Shown here one piece after another: positions 1-9,568 of a stretch of DNA of 28,440 nucleotides. Source of the stretch: Stephanodiscus triporus (taxonomy: Eukaryota > Bacillariophyta > Thalassiosirophyceae > Thalassiosirales > Thalassiosiraceae). The stretch covers positions 1 to 28,440 of the forward strand of contig JALLAZ010000096.1 of assembly GCA_036939755.1 (NCBI GenBank). Direction: 5' to 3'. Every line of letters begins with the position of its first letter. Position 1 is the first letter of the stretch. The notes below the pieces were generated by a model, which saw only the letters and a program-made list of their open reading frames with translations, searched no databases and had not been told where the DNA came from. Made by a program: the position numbers and the translations under genes.

Positions 1-293
1 AAAAAGGATATCGGCAAGTAGCTGGGGTCAGTGCGCATCGTTTCAATGCATCGGTGACAAAAAAATCACGAGTAATCACTTCAAAAACTCAGCTTTTGTC
101 CCCGGGCACGCTGAGTCAATGCACATAGAATAATAATGAATAAAATAAAGGATTTGTTAGTTTTGTTGATAAAAGTTACATTTCCGGATTTCAATAATCA
201 AGATCGATCGCGCGATGAACAGCGGTTGCACTCACCTTTAAAATTGGAGCCGCCAGGAGCTGGCGGATTGGGGGGACCATTTCTTTTCGGCAT
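1..293 (-). CDS. 5' part of an unrecognised two-exon gene, runs off the left edge
   Basis: I infer a spliced gene read right to left. An ATG at 293-291 opens a 58-nt first exon (236-293) encoding a basic, Pro/Gly-rich start (MPKRNGPPNPPAPGG). It ends in a GTGAGT donor at 235-230. An AG acceptor at 89-88 restores the frame, and exon 2 (87 to 1) stays open to the window edge, reading V-F-E-V-I-T-R-D-F-F-V-T-D and onward. The intron is 148 bp, close to the 157-bp intron of the FAS1 gene in this window, and has the same donor. Just upstream of the ATG is a pyrimidine-rich tract, as in a 5' UTR. An earlier AG (near 112-111) would give a stop within about 12 codons, which favours the chosen acceptor. 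I do not recognise the product; too little is present. The exon model is moderately supported. Confidence 0.5.
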
Positions 294-328
294 GTGTTTT
301 GTTGTGTGTGTGTTGCACGTCGCGTCAT

Positions 329-352
329 GAGAGGAGAGAGGAGAGAGGAGAG
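329..352. repeat. GAGAGGA-type microsatellite (CT-rich on the minus strand)
   Basis: A short run of GAGAGGA/GAGAGAG units lies about 35 bp upstream of the proposed minus-strand ATG at 293. Read on that strand it is a CT-rich tract, as often seen in 5' UTRs and initiator regions. Confidence 0.6.
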
Positions 353-2714
353 AAAAAAGTCTTAGGCCGTTGGTCTCTGGGCCTGCAACTTACAAATCCT
401 AACGAAGGATTTGGTACCGGAAAAATGCTGTGAGATACGCCATTGGTTTTTAATATACAATTTTAGAGTTTCATACAAAGGAACAGGTACTGATTAATTC
501 ACTTTATTGGGAAGTCATGAAAATCGAAAAAAGTTTACTCAGTGGCCATAAAAGCAAGGGCATAAACACATAAGTTACACAACATTTTAGAAGTTTGAAA
601 ATAAACTAATTGGCTGCACAGTACCTCTACAATGTAATCACACTAACAATTCAGTTTAGTACTATCCTTGGACGGGTTTGTGATGACAGCAATTCTTCAC
701 CATCATATATTGTCTGGGAGTTACTCAGAATTCTAGTTCTACCTGACTTCCAAATTTAGTCATGGACAGAGGTTGTAATGTTTAAAGCATAAGGGCACAT
801 CCATATGTACATCCACATCATATGAAGGTTGTCAAATACTTTGAATGGGGGTTGCATTAATGTGGGAACAATCTTAATTGGGTCTACAGCATCAATCACT
901 TCCAAGCAGTGATTCAGGATTCTGATTGACCCTCAAGTGTGGAGGTATGTGCATGATAAAAGATCCATATTCCTCTATAATAATACTATTTACCATATAT
1001 TATGGTCACATGAGTTTGGTTCTTGGAGAAACCTTAGTTAACACCTCAGCTGACAACCTGGACCTGGTCCCTGAACATTTAGAATTTTGGATTTTTCCAA
1101 CCCTGTATGAGTTAAAGTGAAAATTATACAGTTTTGGTGGTAATGATGGTCATTTGCAAATCGGTACACAAATTGTAATTTGTTAGTTGCTCAAAATAGT
1201 CCAATTAGAATTAATATACTAGTACACGTTCATTTCAATTTCAAAGTCATTGATAATTCCACTTCTGATGTCTGAATTGGTGATGGAGGTTATTTCTCAG
1301 CTCGGCCCACATTTTTGACTCTGTTTTTACTTGTGTGGAGATATTCACTATTAGATGATCTGCTCCAAACTATACAAAAGTAAGACAGTCACCATGGTCC
1401 AAGATGAGGTGACCTAGCCATCCCTAGCCCTGATCCACTTTTGGCTCATCTTGCTGTCCTGTGTTCTTGACAACAATGCATACCATCTTTGGCTCACAAT
1501 CACAACAACCACTGGCCACACTCAACAAATTATCACAGATGATAGTAAGCTCAACTGCATCCCCACCAGAGTATGGAGTGCAAAACATACTCCAGCTTGT
1601 GAAGAAAAATACCACAACAGTCTACATTAGCAAGCCTTCCCTTCTGGTACCGATTGCTTCAAAATCCTACAATAGTACGGCATCCATCTCTACCATTTCT
1701 CTCCCATTACCTCCTCCTTTTACAACAAACAATTGTCCACTGGTGCAGTCTACTCACTCCATGAGATCACCACACCCAACAAAAAAACCACGAAGGACGA
1801 GAATCAGATCTTCATGGCCTATATGGCCTTACTCCCTTCAAATAAACATGTGGCCATAGCACCCCCCTAGTCAATGCCACTTTGCTACTTAGGGTCACAA
1901 CATAGAGATGCCCTACAACGCAAATGCAAAAGGGAAAGGAATGCATGTGAATATACAAATACACACACAACAACAGCACAATCAAACTATTCATCAAAAT
2001 AACCCACTTCTCTCATCTGTGGCTTAGTAAAGAAATGTACTACCTTAGGGACAGTGCAGAATGCAGCAGATGCACACATGTTGGAACCCTCAAGGACGGG
2101 TACATACATGAAGTACAGAGCCCTAGTGCGCTAGTTGCTAATGTAGCAACAGCCACTAAGAATTCACATGGTACCTGTTACTTACAGGTCCCATGAGTTG
2201 CCACGTGTAGTGATCTAATTAGATCACTCGCAGGTTTAGGTAGGAGCACGCTCCAACCCTTTTTGCCTGTTCGGTTGATGTAGCAATTAACTAATTAGAA
2301 CAACCTTTGTTTAATAGTGAATACTTTAGGCAACCAACGACACAAGCCCTGAACCCGGAGGCAAATTCACCCCCTCCTTGGCGCCTAAGCCTTAATGGTA
2401 ACAAATCTAAAAAACCTAAACCTACTAAAAGTCAAGATACGCCCCCCCATTCAGGGGTCGTGTAGGCTTTGGAGAGGAGCAGAGAGAACAGACAAAATGA
2501 CGGAGTAAGAAATCAACCCTTAGTTTTATATTCTGCAGGGTTTCCTTGGACGGATCCCATTTATTTTGTACCACAAAATTGCTAACGGTCTGTTGACTAT
2601 TCGCTATGGACAAATTTAATTGTAGGTGCCAGGACACCTAGCTACATAAGACAGCAGGAATCGATTGTACAACATGCTAACTTCTGGGGTGCCAAATCTT
2701 TGCCTTACAAAGAA
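353..2714. other. gene-poor AT-rich intergenic stretch
   Basis: I find no convincing coding sequence here. Open frames are short, low in complexity and unlike known families. The longest, about 130 codons around 1461-1859 (+), is Ser/Thr/Pro-rich without recognisable motifs. The only structured part is the hairpin cluster at 2123-2258. The sequence may be an old transposon remnant, but no coding domain supports that. Confidence 0.5.
2123..2258. repeat. cluster of inverted repeats (hairpin-forming)
   Basis: Within about 135 bp there are at least four separate inverted repeats. GTTGCTA / TAGCAAC (2134-2150) has a 3-nt loop. A 12-bp arm pair with one mismatch (2167-2178 and 2184-2195) has a 5-nt loop. 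A perfect 18-bp palindrome lies at 2210-2227. GGAGC / GCTCC is at 2243-2254. A CTAG/CTAG pair (2123-2134) adjoins the first. The sequence TGTTGGAACC at 2079-2088, just before the cluster, resembles an LTR start, so this could be a solo-LTR or MITE remnant. No direct-repeat target site was identified. Confidence 0.5.
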
Positions 2715-3743
2715 TCATTGCCATTCAGAATTGCTACTTCCTACATCATTTTCCATCTTTTCAGTTTTTGTGTCCATCCCGTTACTGCTCAAATATCCAG
2801 CATAGATTCCACCATTATCTGGCTCCCCGTAAGCTTCCCTATTCAATTCCTCCAAACGCAATAAATTCTTCTCTGCCAGCTGAACATTCCTTTTCACCCA
2901 ATCTACTCTTGCATTCCTCATTTGAGCCGATAGATTTGGCAGCCCCATTAGCGAATATTTGATTGCACCTTCTTCATCACTCATTTTCATGCAAACCATG
3001 ACAATCCCCGACAATGCTCCGATATGCCACGGCTTAGCGAGTAGTATTCGCTCGCACCATTGCTTGCTTTCGTTCAGCCTCCCCATGATGAAGAGAAGTG
3101 TAGCTAATCGATTAGCGGGCTCAACCCAGTTGGATAGGTCGAGATTGTCCATGCTACCATCAGCACCGCTGCAATGCTCACAAATCAAATCCAAGTACTG
3201 CTTTTCAGCATCAGGCCATTGAGATGGATCAACAAGTTTTTCCTCTATTTCGTGCAGTTTCTTCTCATTCAATGGTCCACGCTCCCCATACCACAAAGAC
3301 CAAAGTTCAGAGACAACAAGCTGTTGATTCTGCAGGTCAGAGTAGCCGCTATTATTGTCCGGATGAGCTGGATCTAATCGCTTTAGGAGTTCTATCTCTC
3401 GTTCCAGTCTTTTTTTCCTGCTCGTGGTCAACACAACTGTATTTTTGTTCGAAATTTCGGTTTGGTCGCTAATATTCATTATCATGTTCTCCAAGGACAG
3501 CTTCTGTTGATCCAAGTTCATAGCGTCACCCTCGGACGGAGATTGCGAGTCGCTGCCATCCTTATCTGTGTCATCATTATTTGGTGCAGCGTCGAGGACT
3601 GGAATACGACGATGTCGCGTGATTCTCCGATCATGACCACAGAATATGCGACAAGGCGCAGCAGAAAACGAAACCGCGAAGAGACCATCACGATACCAAA
3701 AAGCGCAGCTTAAAATAACCGACGCAACTGGAAGACGAATCAT
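2715..3743 (-). CDS. TPR-like protein with N-terminal hydrophobic segment
   Basis: The product is 342 residues from the ATG at 3743. The same frame opens further upstream (to 3866) but only with a GTG, so I reject that start. Residues 1-27 contain a hydrophobic stretch (MIRLPVASVILSCAFWY) that may be a signal or targeting sequence. A low-complexity acidic/Ser linker follows. From about residue 109 a helical, charged region begins (SRKKRLEREIELLKRLDP). It is followed by S-E-L-W-S-L-W-Y-G-E-R-G-P at about 145-157 and a TPR-like helix pair (WVEPANRLATLLFIMGRLNES ... KPWHIGALSG) at about 202-240. The last part is probably disordered. I recall similar LWYGERGP-containing proteins among stramenopile TPR proteins; the function is unknown. 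It diverges from the acidic-protein gene at 4105 across a 361-bp promoter region. Confidence 0.75.
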   Translation of the reverse strand: MIRLPVASVILSCAFWYRDGLFAVSFSAAPCRIFCGHDRRITRHRRIPVLDAAPNNDDTDKDGSDSQSPSEGDAMNLDQQKLSLENMIMNISDQTEISNKNTVVLTTSRKKRLEREIELLKRLDPAHPDNNSGYSDLQNQQLVVSELWSLWYGERGPLNEKKLHEIEEKLVDPSQWPDAEKQYLDLICEHCSGADGSMDNLDLSNWVEPANRLATLLFIMGRLNESKQWCERILLAKPWHIGALSGIVMVCMKMSDEEGAIKYSLMGLPNLSAQMRNARVDWVKRNVQLAEKNLLRLEELNREAYGEPDNGGIYAGYLSSNGMDTKTEKMENDVGSSNSEWQ

Positions 3744-4104
3744 AGCGCCGATGCAGCAAAAATCGTCTAACCCTCTAGAGAGTAGTGTGAAAGTGTCTGT
3801 AGCTGTGAGGGAACGGAGACGCGGGCTGGCGCGAGCCAAGAGCCAAGGTGCGAATATTATCTTCACTCTTTACATTATCTAGAGAGTGTTGTTGTTATGC
3901 GTGTAAAATTCTGAATTTGGACGCAATTTCAATGGCGGGAACGTCGTGTCAGAAAAACATCACCAACAACAACTCCAACCAAGAACAGAGCAGTTGAATG
4001 TTGAGTTCTGTCTCGCCCGCCGGCCGGCGCGGCGTCGATGGGCTGGGAAACGGACTCTACAAAGACAATCCACCCAGTAGTTAATAACACGCAATATCAT
4101 CATC
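3744..4104. promoter_or_regulatory. divergent promoter region between the TPR-like and acidic-protein genes
   Basis: The 361 bp between two ATGs facing away from each other must hold both 5' UTRs and promoters. It includes a GC-rich CGCCGGCCGGCGCGGCG palindromic patch near 4017-4034. No TATA box or specific operator could be assigned with confidence. Confidence 0.4.
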
Positions 4105-4608
4105 ATGATTGTCACCGAAGAGAACGTCTTAGAGCTGCTAAAGCGGAAGGAGGAGGATCAGCAGGAAGCGATTGATTCTTACAGCAACTACGAGTCACCG
4201 ACTTCCTCCTCATCGTCAACTTCGGTGTCATCGTCATCAAGAAAAAAGTCAAGGATCGACGAAGTGACGCCGACGCAGCTTCGTCAAAACGAGGAAGACA
4301 ATATTCGAAGCGGCGATCTCACCGAAGACGACCACGGCCAGCGATTCATCAGCGACGATGATGAGTTTTTTGAGGCTGCCGCCCAAGAGAAGAAGATGAA
4401 GGCCGCGGCGATGATGGAGGCCCAGCGCGAAATACTCAACGAGGAGGAGGCGTACGACGAGTACACATGTTATGAAGGGTCCACCGCGACTATGGAGTCA
4501 TGCGACGAGGAGTTCGAGAAAATTATGTCTGAACCCGAGTCCGAGGACGAAGGAACGTATGAAGAAGAGTTCACCAACTACACCTACGAACGCGTCGTGT
4601 GGTACTGA
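4105..4608 (+). CDS. acidic, serine-rich hypothetical protein
   Basis: This uninterrupted frame of 167 codons starts with ATG at 4105. The product is highly acidic. It has a short leading helix (VLELLKRKEED), a Ser/Thr tract at about residues 32-45, a basic KKSR patch at about 47-50 that could act in nuclear import, and a long Glu/Asp-rich second half with a heptad-like helix (FFEAAAQEKKMKAAAMMEAQ) at about 88-107. It ends in a Tyr-containing acidic tail (YTYERVVWY). No enzyme motif is visible, and the composition suggests a largely disordered protein, perhaps nuclear. It is convergent with the DUF1350 gene, with only 66 bp between the stop codons. Confidence 0.6.
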   Translation: MIVTEENVLELLKRKEEDQQEAIDSYSNYESPTSSSSSTSVSSSSRKKSRIDEVTPTQLRQNEEDNIRSGDLTEDDHGQRFISDDDEFFEAAAQEKKMKAAAMMEAQREILNEEEAYDEYTCYEGSTATMESCDEEFEKIMSEPESEDEGTYEEEFTNYTYERVVWY

Positions 4609-4658
4609 CGAATATGTGCTACTCGCAAGACGATCCATAATTTACTCTAGGATTTAGA

Positions 4659-4676
4659 AAGAAAAAAACCATATCT
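4659..4676 (-). other. stop-proximal shared 18-mer, copy 1
   Basis: The plus-strand string AAGAAAAAAACCATATCT overlaps the stop codon (4677-4675) of the minus-strand DUF1350 gene. Read on that strand it is a purine-then-U-rich tail directly after the stop. An identical 18-mer occurs at the same place in the gene ending at 9569. It may be a 3'-end or polyadenylation signal. Confidence 0.35.
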
Positions 4677-6136
4677 ACTCATCACCCTTCAATGATCTGA
4701 TGTAGCTCGCCACTGTATCCGCAACATCTTCTACATCTTTCCGTTGTTTCTGGCTCGACTTTCCCTTCCGTCCATCGATTTGCTCCAATATGAAGTTGTA
4801 AGAAGACGACAGTAGAGAGATGGCTCTCCTCGGTATCAACTTCGCGATGTCACCACGCAACGTTACCGGCGTAAGATGCCCCCCCGATAACCTCGCGAAT
4901 TTCACAACATGCGGCGTTTCGTCTCGGCGAGCACTGTCTTCTGCGAAATTCGTCGCATTTAGTCCTGCATCGTAGGCCGTTAATAATGTCCGCGCCAACC
5001 GAGACCCTTGATCAATGGGGTCGTCTTCGAACTGAACGATCAAATTATTCCGACAACTCCGACCGTACCAACCAATCGACGACGAGAGGTCGTCCCAGAG
5101 TTCATTGGGAGTGGGAGAAAACTCCAAATCCTCGGCCTCGGGCGTCAGGGCCTCGCCGATTTGCTTGACGCCTTTGGCAACGGTGGAAACGACGTCGCCA
5201 AAGACATCCATAAGATCAAGATCCTCATCATCATAACTGTTATATTGACCATAACCCCCCCTCGCGCCATTGTTATAACTGTCTCGTCTCCTCCGACGCG
5301 ATCCACCATCCCACACATCGTCTCGCCGACCAACGCCATCCCCACCATCCTCTCGTTTCCGCCGTCTCGCCTTCCTCTTCCTCACCGTATTATCCAAAGT
5401 CTCCACCCCGGGTATCGACGACGATGCGCCCCAATTCGCGAAGCCGAGGTAAATCATGCCATCCCGGCCGGTTCGTATGAGTCGATTCCGTTTGCCCATG
5501 GACAGGCATCGTTTGGATATACGCGGGTCGGAACACGACACGGCCTGTATCCGCGCGCCCAGGGAATGACCGATCCCGACTATCGGGACACGTTTCATGA
5601 AGTCCTCGACTTCCCCGTCGTAGTCATCGTAGTCCGCGCAGTATTCGTCCAATATCACGTCGCGGTAGGCGCTGTTGAATTCCGTCTGTACCCTCATGGC
5701 CAACGACGAGTGATCCAGGGGATTCGTCTCGCGGAGCCCTCGGCCGTTTCGGCCCCTCCTTCGACCTCTCCTCCTTCCTCCTCCGCCGCCATCGTCGTCA
5801 TATTCGTCGTCGTCGTAGTCACGGCCACCCCCCTCGTCGAACATCCACCTCTCCAATCTATCCACCAATCCCCCAACCCCCGGGAGCACGATCGGTATCG
5901 GCGTCGCGACGACGACCGCGTCGCACTTGCGCGATATGTCCTCCAACAACGAGCCGTAGAACCTCCGGGGGTACGACCCGAAGACGGTGCCGCCGACGAA
6001 GTGGACGATCGCCCCCGGACGACGCGGACGACGACGACAGCCACCACGCCCAATCTCGTCCTGTCGTCGCGGGGGCGGGAACAGGACGGAGGCGGATCGA
6101 TACGTCTCCCACTCGAGGGACGGCGGCGGGGCGCGT

Positions 6137-6173
<37 letters not shown>

Positions 6174-7047
6174 GATCGACGCGATCCGTCCCGTCGTCGC
6201 GGTCGTCGTCCGCGCGACGACGACGGTCGCCGCGTTCGTCGAAAAAATTGCCCCCGTCGTCCCTCCTCCTCCTCCTCCGAGTCTCGTCGTCCCCCCGACT
6301 CCCTCGAGCGGCCTCCTCGCCATTATTCGCGACGATCGGACGACGACGCGGACCCTCGACTTCGCGACGACCGTCGGGGTGGCATTTCGTCCTGGCATTT
6401 TCCCGTCCCATGCCTACGAATTCGGCATCGTCATTTTCCGCCGTCGCGCTCGTCGTCGAGCGCGAGTCGGCTTCCGTCGTGCCGCCCGCGGAGCGATAAT
6501 CTTCCGGCAGCGTCGTCGTCGTCGTCGTCGACGTCGACGCCGACGCCGACGACAGCCTCCGTTCCTCCCTCCGTCGCATCGCCTCCTCGAATCGAATTTG
6601 CAATCGCATCTCCTCCTCCTCGTCGTCGTCGTCGTCGTGGTCGTCATCGGCGGCGGCGGCGCGCCCTCCCTCGGGGGCGACGGCGTCGGCCTCGACGAGG
6701 CGCCCGTCGTCCGACCGACGGCGACGGTCGCAGTCGTGGTCGTACATCGACGCGGGGAGGGGACACGACGCGAGGATTCGCCCGCGACGGCCCGACGACG
6801 ACGACGACGCCTCCGCCACCGCCGCCGCCGCCGCCGCGGAACCAGTCGACGACGGCGGCCTGGCGCCGCCGTGCCGACGACGTCCGCGGGACCCCGACGA
6901 CGACGACGACGACGACGACATCGCGTAGGAGGAGAAGGCCGCCGCCGTCGCCGTCGCCGTCGCGGCGTCCGACGGGATTGACGACCGGGAGGATGACGCG
7001 AGCGAGAACATCGTCGCCAGCAGCGTGGAGCGGAGGGATATATTCAT
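4675..7047 (-). CDS. DUF1350-family alpha/beta hydrolase with long disordered N-terminal half
   Basis: The product is 790 residues from ATG 7047. The frame continues upstream to an ATG at 7401, but that would overlap the divergent gene at 7293 and hide the signal peptide. The N-terminus (MNISLRSTLLATMFSLASSS) looks like a signal peptide. T-A-A-A-F-S-S-Y about 20 residues later resembles a plastid 'ASAFAP' cleavage site, followed by a Ser/Arg-rich transit-like stretch. About 300 residues of Ser, Asp, Arg and Thr runs precede the conserved core from about residue 343 (IVHFVGGTVFGSYPRRFYGSL), typical of DUF1350 proteins, which are plastid-located in plants. A catalytic triad can be proposed: Ser495 in G-H-S-L-G, an Asp near 678 in F-E-D-D-P-I-D, and His724 in G-G-H-L-T-P. 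The substrate is unknown. The core carries additional charged insertions (KRKARRRKRED). Confidence 0.8.
6138..6172. repeat. (CGT)n triplet repeat inside the DUF1350 gene
   Basis: About 11-12 near-perfect CGT units encode a polyaspartate run on the minus strand. Many shorter CGT/GTC runs surround it between 5700 and 6950. Confidence 0.9.
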
Positions 7048-7292
7048 GGGGATTCCGCTTTTCGCCTGCCCGACCGTAGAAGAGGCGGCAGTAGGGGGTG
7101 ATCGATGATTGATGAAAATGATTGATGACCCGCTCGTGTATGGTACGATACCAGGTTCCAACGTTGGTATTTTGATGATGGTCTTAATTCCACGTGTCAA
7201 GTCTGCACTTCGCCTCCTACCATACATACACATCATAACCTCGCGACTTCGCCACACACAAAAAAAACAAAGCACACACCACGACCACCACC
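7048..7292. promoter_or_regulatory. divergent promoter between the DUF1350 and unknown membrane-protein genes
   Basis: These 245 bp lie between back-to-back ATGs. They contain a short A-run (7259-7267) and CA-rich sequence just upstream of the plus-strand ATG, whose context (CCACCATGAAG) is strong for initiation. No specific factor site was assigned. Confidence 0.5.
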
Positions 7293-8116
7293 ATGAAGCG
7301 GAGACGCGACGCGAACGCACATCGCGGCGGCACATCGGCGGCGGCGACGTCGCGCCGCCTCGTCCTCTTCTTCCCAATTTCGCTCTCCCTCCTCCCCGCA
7401 TTATCGTCGTCCGCCATCGAGGCGACCTTCACCCCGAACCCGAACGACTCCGTCGAGAACGGCGGATCCGGATCGGGTCCGCTCCCCGCGAGCGCGGCCC
7501 AGCGCCGGCGTCTCCTCGAGCTCGACGCGGCGATCGCCGGGTCCGACGATCCGTCGTCGACGCTCGAGCGCGTCGCGAGGCAGAACGGCATGTCGTCGCG
7601 GGACCTCGCGAGCGTCCTCGATAGGAATCGACGCGATCTGAGGGAGAGCGGCCAGCAGCTCGACGGCATGCTCGGGGAGGCCGCCGCGACGATGGCGACG
7701 GCGGTAGGAGGAGGGGGAGGAGGAGGCGGGATTTCGTCGTCGTTGCCTCGTCGCATCCTCGGCCTGGCCATGTCATTCCTCGTCGCACTGATCCGGACGG
7801 CGTCGTCGCGCGCGTCTCGACATCCGCGTCGGTCGGCAGCGATCGCCGTCGCGTTGGCGTGCGCGCTCCTGGCTGCGCGCGACGCGCCGAGGAACGGCGT
7901 CGTGATCTTCTCGGGGTGGGGGACGTTCCGCCCGCCGTTCGCGCGAGGGTTCACGACGCTCCTCGAGCCGCCGATGGATTACCTCGAGCGCCGTTTCGTC
8001 GATCGTAGTCGGGGGAGGGGCGGTGGCGGTGCGGGATGGACGAGCAGCAGCAGCAGCAGCAGCAGCCTGCCGCCGCCGTCGAAGAAGAAGAAGGAGGAGG
8101 GATCGAAGCACGGGGA

Positions 8117-8147
<31 letters not shown>

Positions 8148-9098
8148 TCGTCGTCGTCGTCGTCATCTCGAACGGCCGTCGGGGGGGTGGGGATGACCCG
8201 GCGCCTGGAGATCGACGACGAGTCGTCCCGCGCGGAAGAGGGCGAGGTGACGGTGCGAACCAAAAGGTCCGATGATGGCTTCAGGCTGATCACGACCGCA
8301 CGGACTATAATGCGCGATTTCGGAGTCGATGTCGAAACGGACGAAAACGACGATAAAGACGAGGGTGGCGTCGACGATGACGAGAGTGAGCTCCTTCGTC
8401 TTGAAGCGACGGAGTGCATGCGCCAATCGATGAGATCGATAATACGGGAGCGGAAATTCTCCGAATTCATTCCAGGCGATTCGCCATCGTTGAAATTTCG
8501 CTCGTTCCTCGTTCCGTCCGAGGACGACGACGACGACGACGACGACGACGATGTGGAGGAGGGCGCCGTGATGGCGATGAAATTTCTGGGAGACTTCGGG
8601 AGGTACGGCGTCCAGCCATTTTGCATATCGTACGAAACTGGCGACGAAGACGACGACGACGCGGAGGTAGGCGGCGAGCAGTTGGCCAGTTGCGTCGCCT
8701 TCCACACCCTTGCGGGCGGACACTTCGACGGCGAATTGAGATTCTCGGTAGAGGAGAGGAATGACGCCGTCGTCGTCGGCGTGACACTCGCGATACCCGA
8801 CGGCGGTCGCGCCCCCCCCGTCCGTCTCGCGGAGGCCATGGTATCGTCGTTCGCCGAGTCCATCGCTCAATCGTCGAGGATACGGACGAGGCAAACGCTT
8901 GCAAGGAGGAGACAGAGCAGGAACTACCGCGCGCGGGTCAGTGGCAGGGCGTCGTTGAAGAGGCACATGAGATACGAACAGGAGAGGCTTCAGGAGGAGA
9001 TGGCCTCCGAAAGGAAGAGGAAGTGGAAGAGGAACAATCCCGATGCGGGTCATTATCGACCCAGCGGTCACCGTTTGAAGAGCCCTAATAATTGCTAG
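7293..9098 (+). CDS. unrecognised membrane protein with low-complexity runs
   Basis: The product is 601 residues, starting at an ATG in good context. A basic N-terminus leads into a hydrophobic segment (RRLVLFFPISLSLLPALSSSA, about 21-41) that reads as a signal peptide or anchor. Two further hydrophobic segments lie at about 155-170 (ILGLAMSFLVALIRTA) and 181-197 (SAAIAVALACALLAA). Between the first and second is a charged helical region containing LLELDAAIAGSDDPSSTLERV. After the third comes a distinctive G-V-V-I-F-S-G-W-G-T-F-R-P-P-F (about 203-217), then polyserine/lysine tracts. A folded-looking region (about 330-540) contains LASCVAFHTLAGGHFDGELRF, and the tail is a basic coiled-coil-like helix. 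I do not recognise the family. The architecture suggests an organelle or ER membrane protein with a large soluble C-terminal domain. Confidence 0.65.
8117..8166. repeat. (GTC)n triplet repeat coding polyserine
   Basis: A GTC/TCG run with one TCA interruption encodes a run of about 17 serines in the membrane-protein gene. It mirrors the triplet runs in the neighbouring DUF1350 gene. Confidence 0.9.
8523..8550. repeat. (GAC)n triplet repeat coding polyaspartate
   Basis: Nine GAC units encode an Asp run within the C-terminal domain of the membrane-protein gene. Confidence 0.9.
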
Positions 9099-9568
9099 AC
9101 AAGATATGCTACTTTTAAGGTTGACGACTAAATACCGACTTAATACAATCTCGCACATCACAGAAATGTAGCTCATGAGGACGTACCAACCCTATCTGCG
9201 TGGACGCTGTGACATGGCAAGCTTGGCAGCGTCGAGAATGTTATTAACATATTGCCATTTCCGATCCAAAATTTATTAGCTATCCAGCATTGTGTACGGC
9301 GTTGTTTGGACTTTGCGTATTCCTGATAAGTGGTGACGATTCCAGTCCAGTCCAGTCCAGTCCACGAATGTGTTCCAGCTTAAACCGAATTATCTTTCTC
9401 ACTGGCAGATCTTCCCGTTCCCGCAAGAATATTCAGAGTGTGTCTAAGCATCTGGTGGGTAGACCTGGAAAGCCAGTGATAGGTACGTTCAATGAATAGA
9501 CGGGAGATCAAATTAGAGTTTTTACTCTCAAACAAATCGGGAATATTCAAGAAAAAAACCATATCTGT
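9099..9568. other. convergent intergenic region with a small tandem repeat
   Basis: These 470 bp lie between the 3' ends of the plus-strand gene ending at 9098 and the minus-strand gene ending at 9569. They contain TCCAG x4 plus a partial unit at 9341-9364. No coding sequence or RNA gene is recognised. Confidence 0.55.
9549..9566 (-). other. stop-proximal shared 18-mer, copy 2
   Basis: This string is identical to the one at 4659-4676. It begins 3 bp past the stop codon (9571-9569) of the minus-strand single-TM gene. See copy 1. Confidence 0.35.

Noticed and set aside
2079..2400. Solo LTR beginning TGTTGGAACC with a TGGTAACA primer-binding-like site near 2396
   Set aside because: The sequence before the supposed primer site does not end in CA, no second copy or target duplication is visible, and no retroviral-type coding sequence is nearby. 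It remains only a possibility.
3744..3866. Upstream extension of the TPR-like protein
   Set aside because: It has only a GTG start; the first ATG is at 3743 and begins a plausible targeting sequence.
5008..6981. Very long plus-strand open frame (about 650 codons) opposite the DUF1350 gene
   Set aside because: It is a by-product of CGT/GTC triplet repeats, which lack stops in most frames. Its translation is Val/Arg runs, while the minus strand carries the conserved hydrolase motifs.
7048..7401. Upstream ATG for the DUF1350 protein
   Set aside because: It would overlap the start of the divergent gene at 7293 and bury the signal peptide that begins at 7047.
7979..8863. Minus-strand open frames opposite the membrane-protein gene
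   Set aside because: They translate to Ser, Asp or Val runs from the same triplet repeats and have no domain features.
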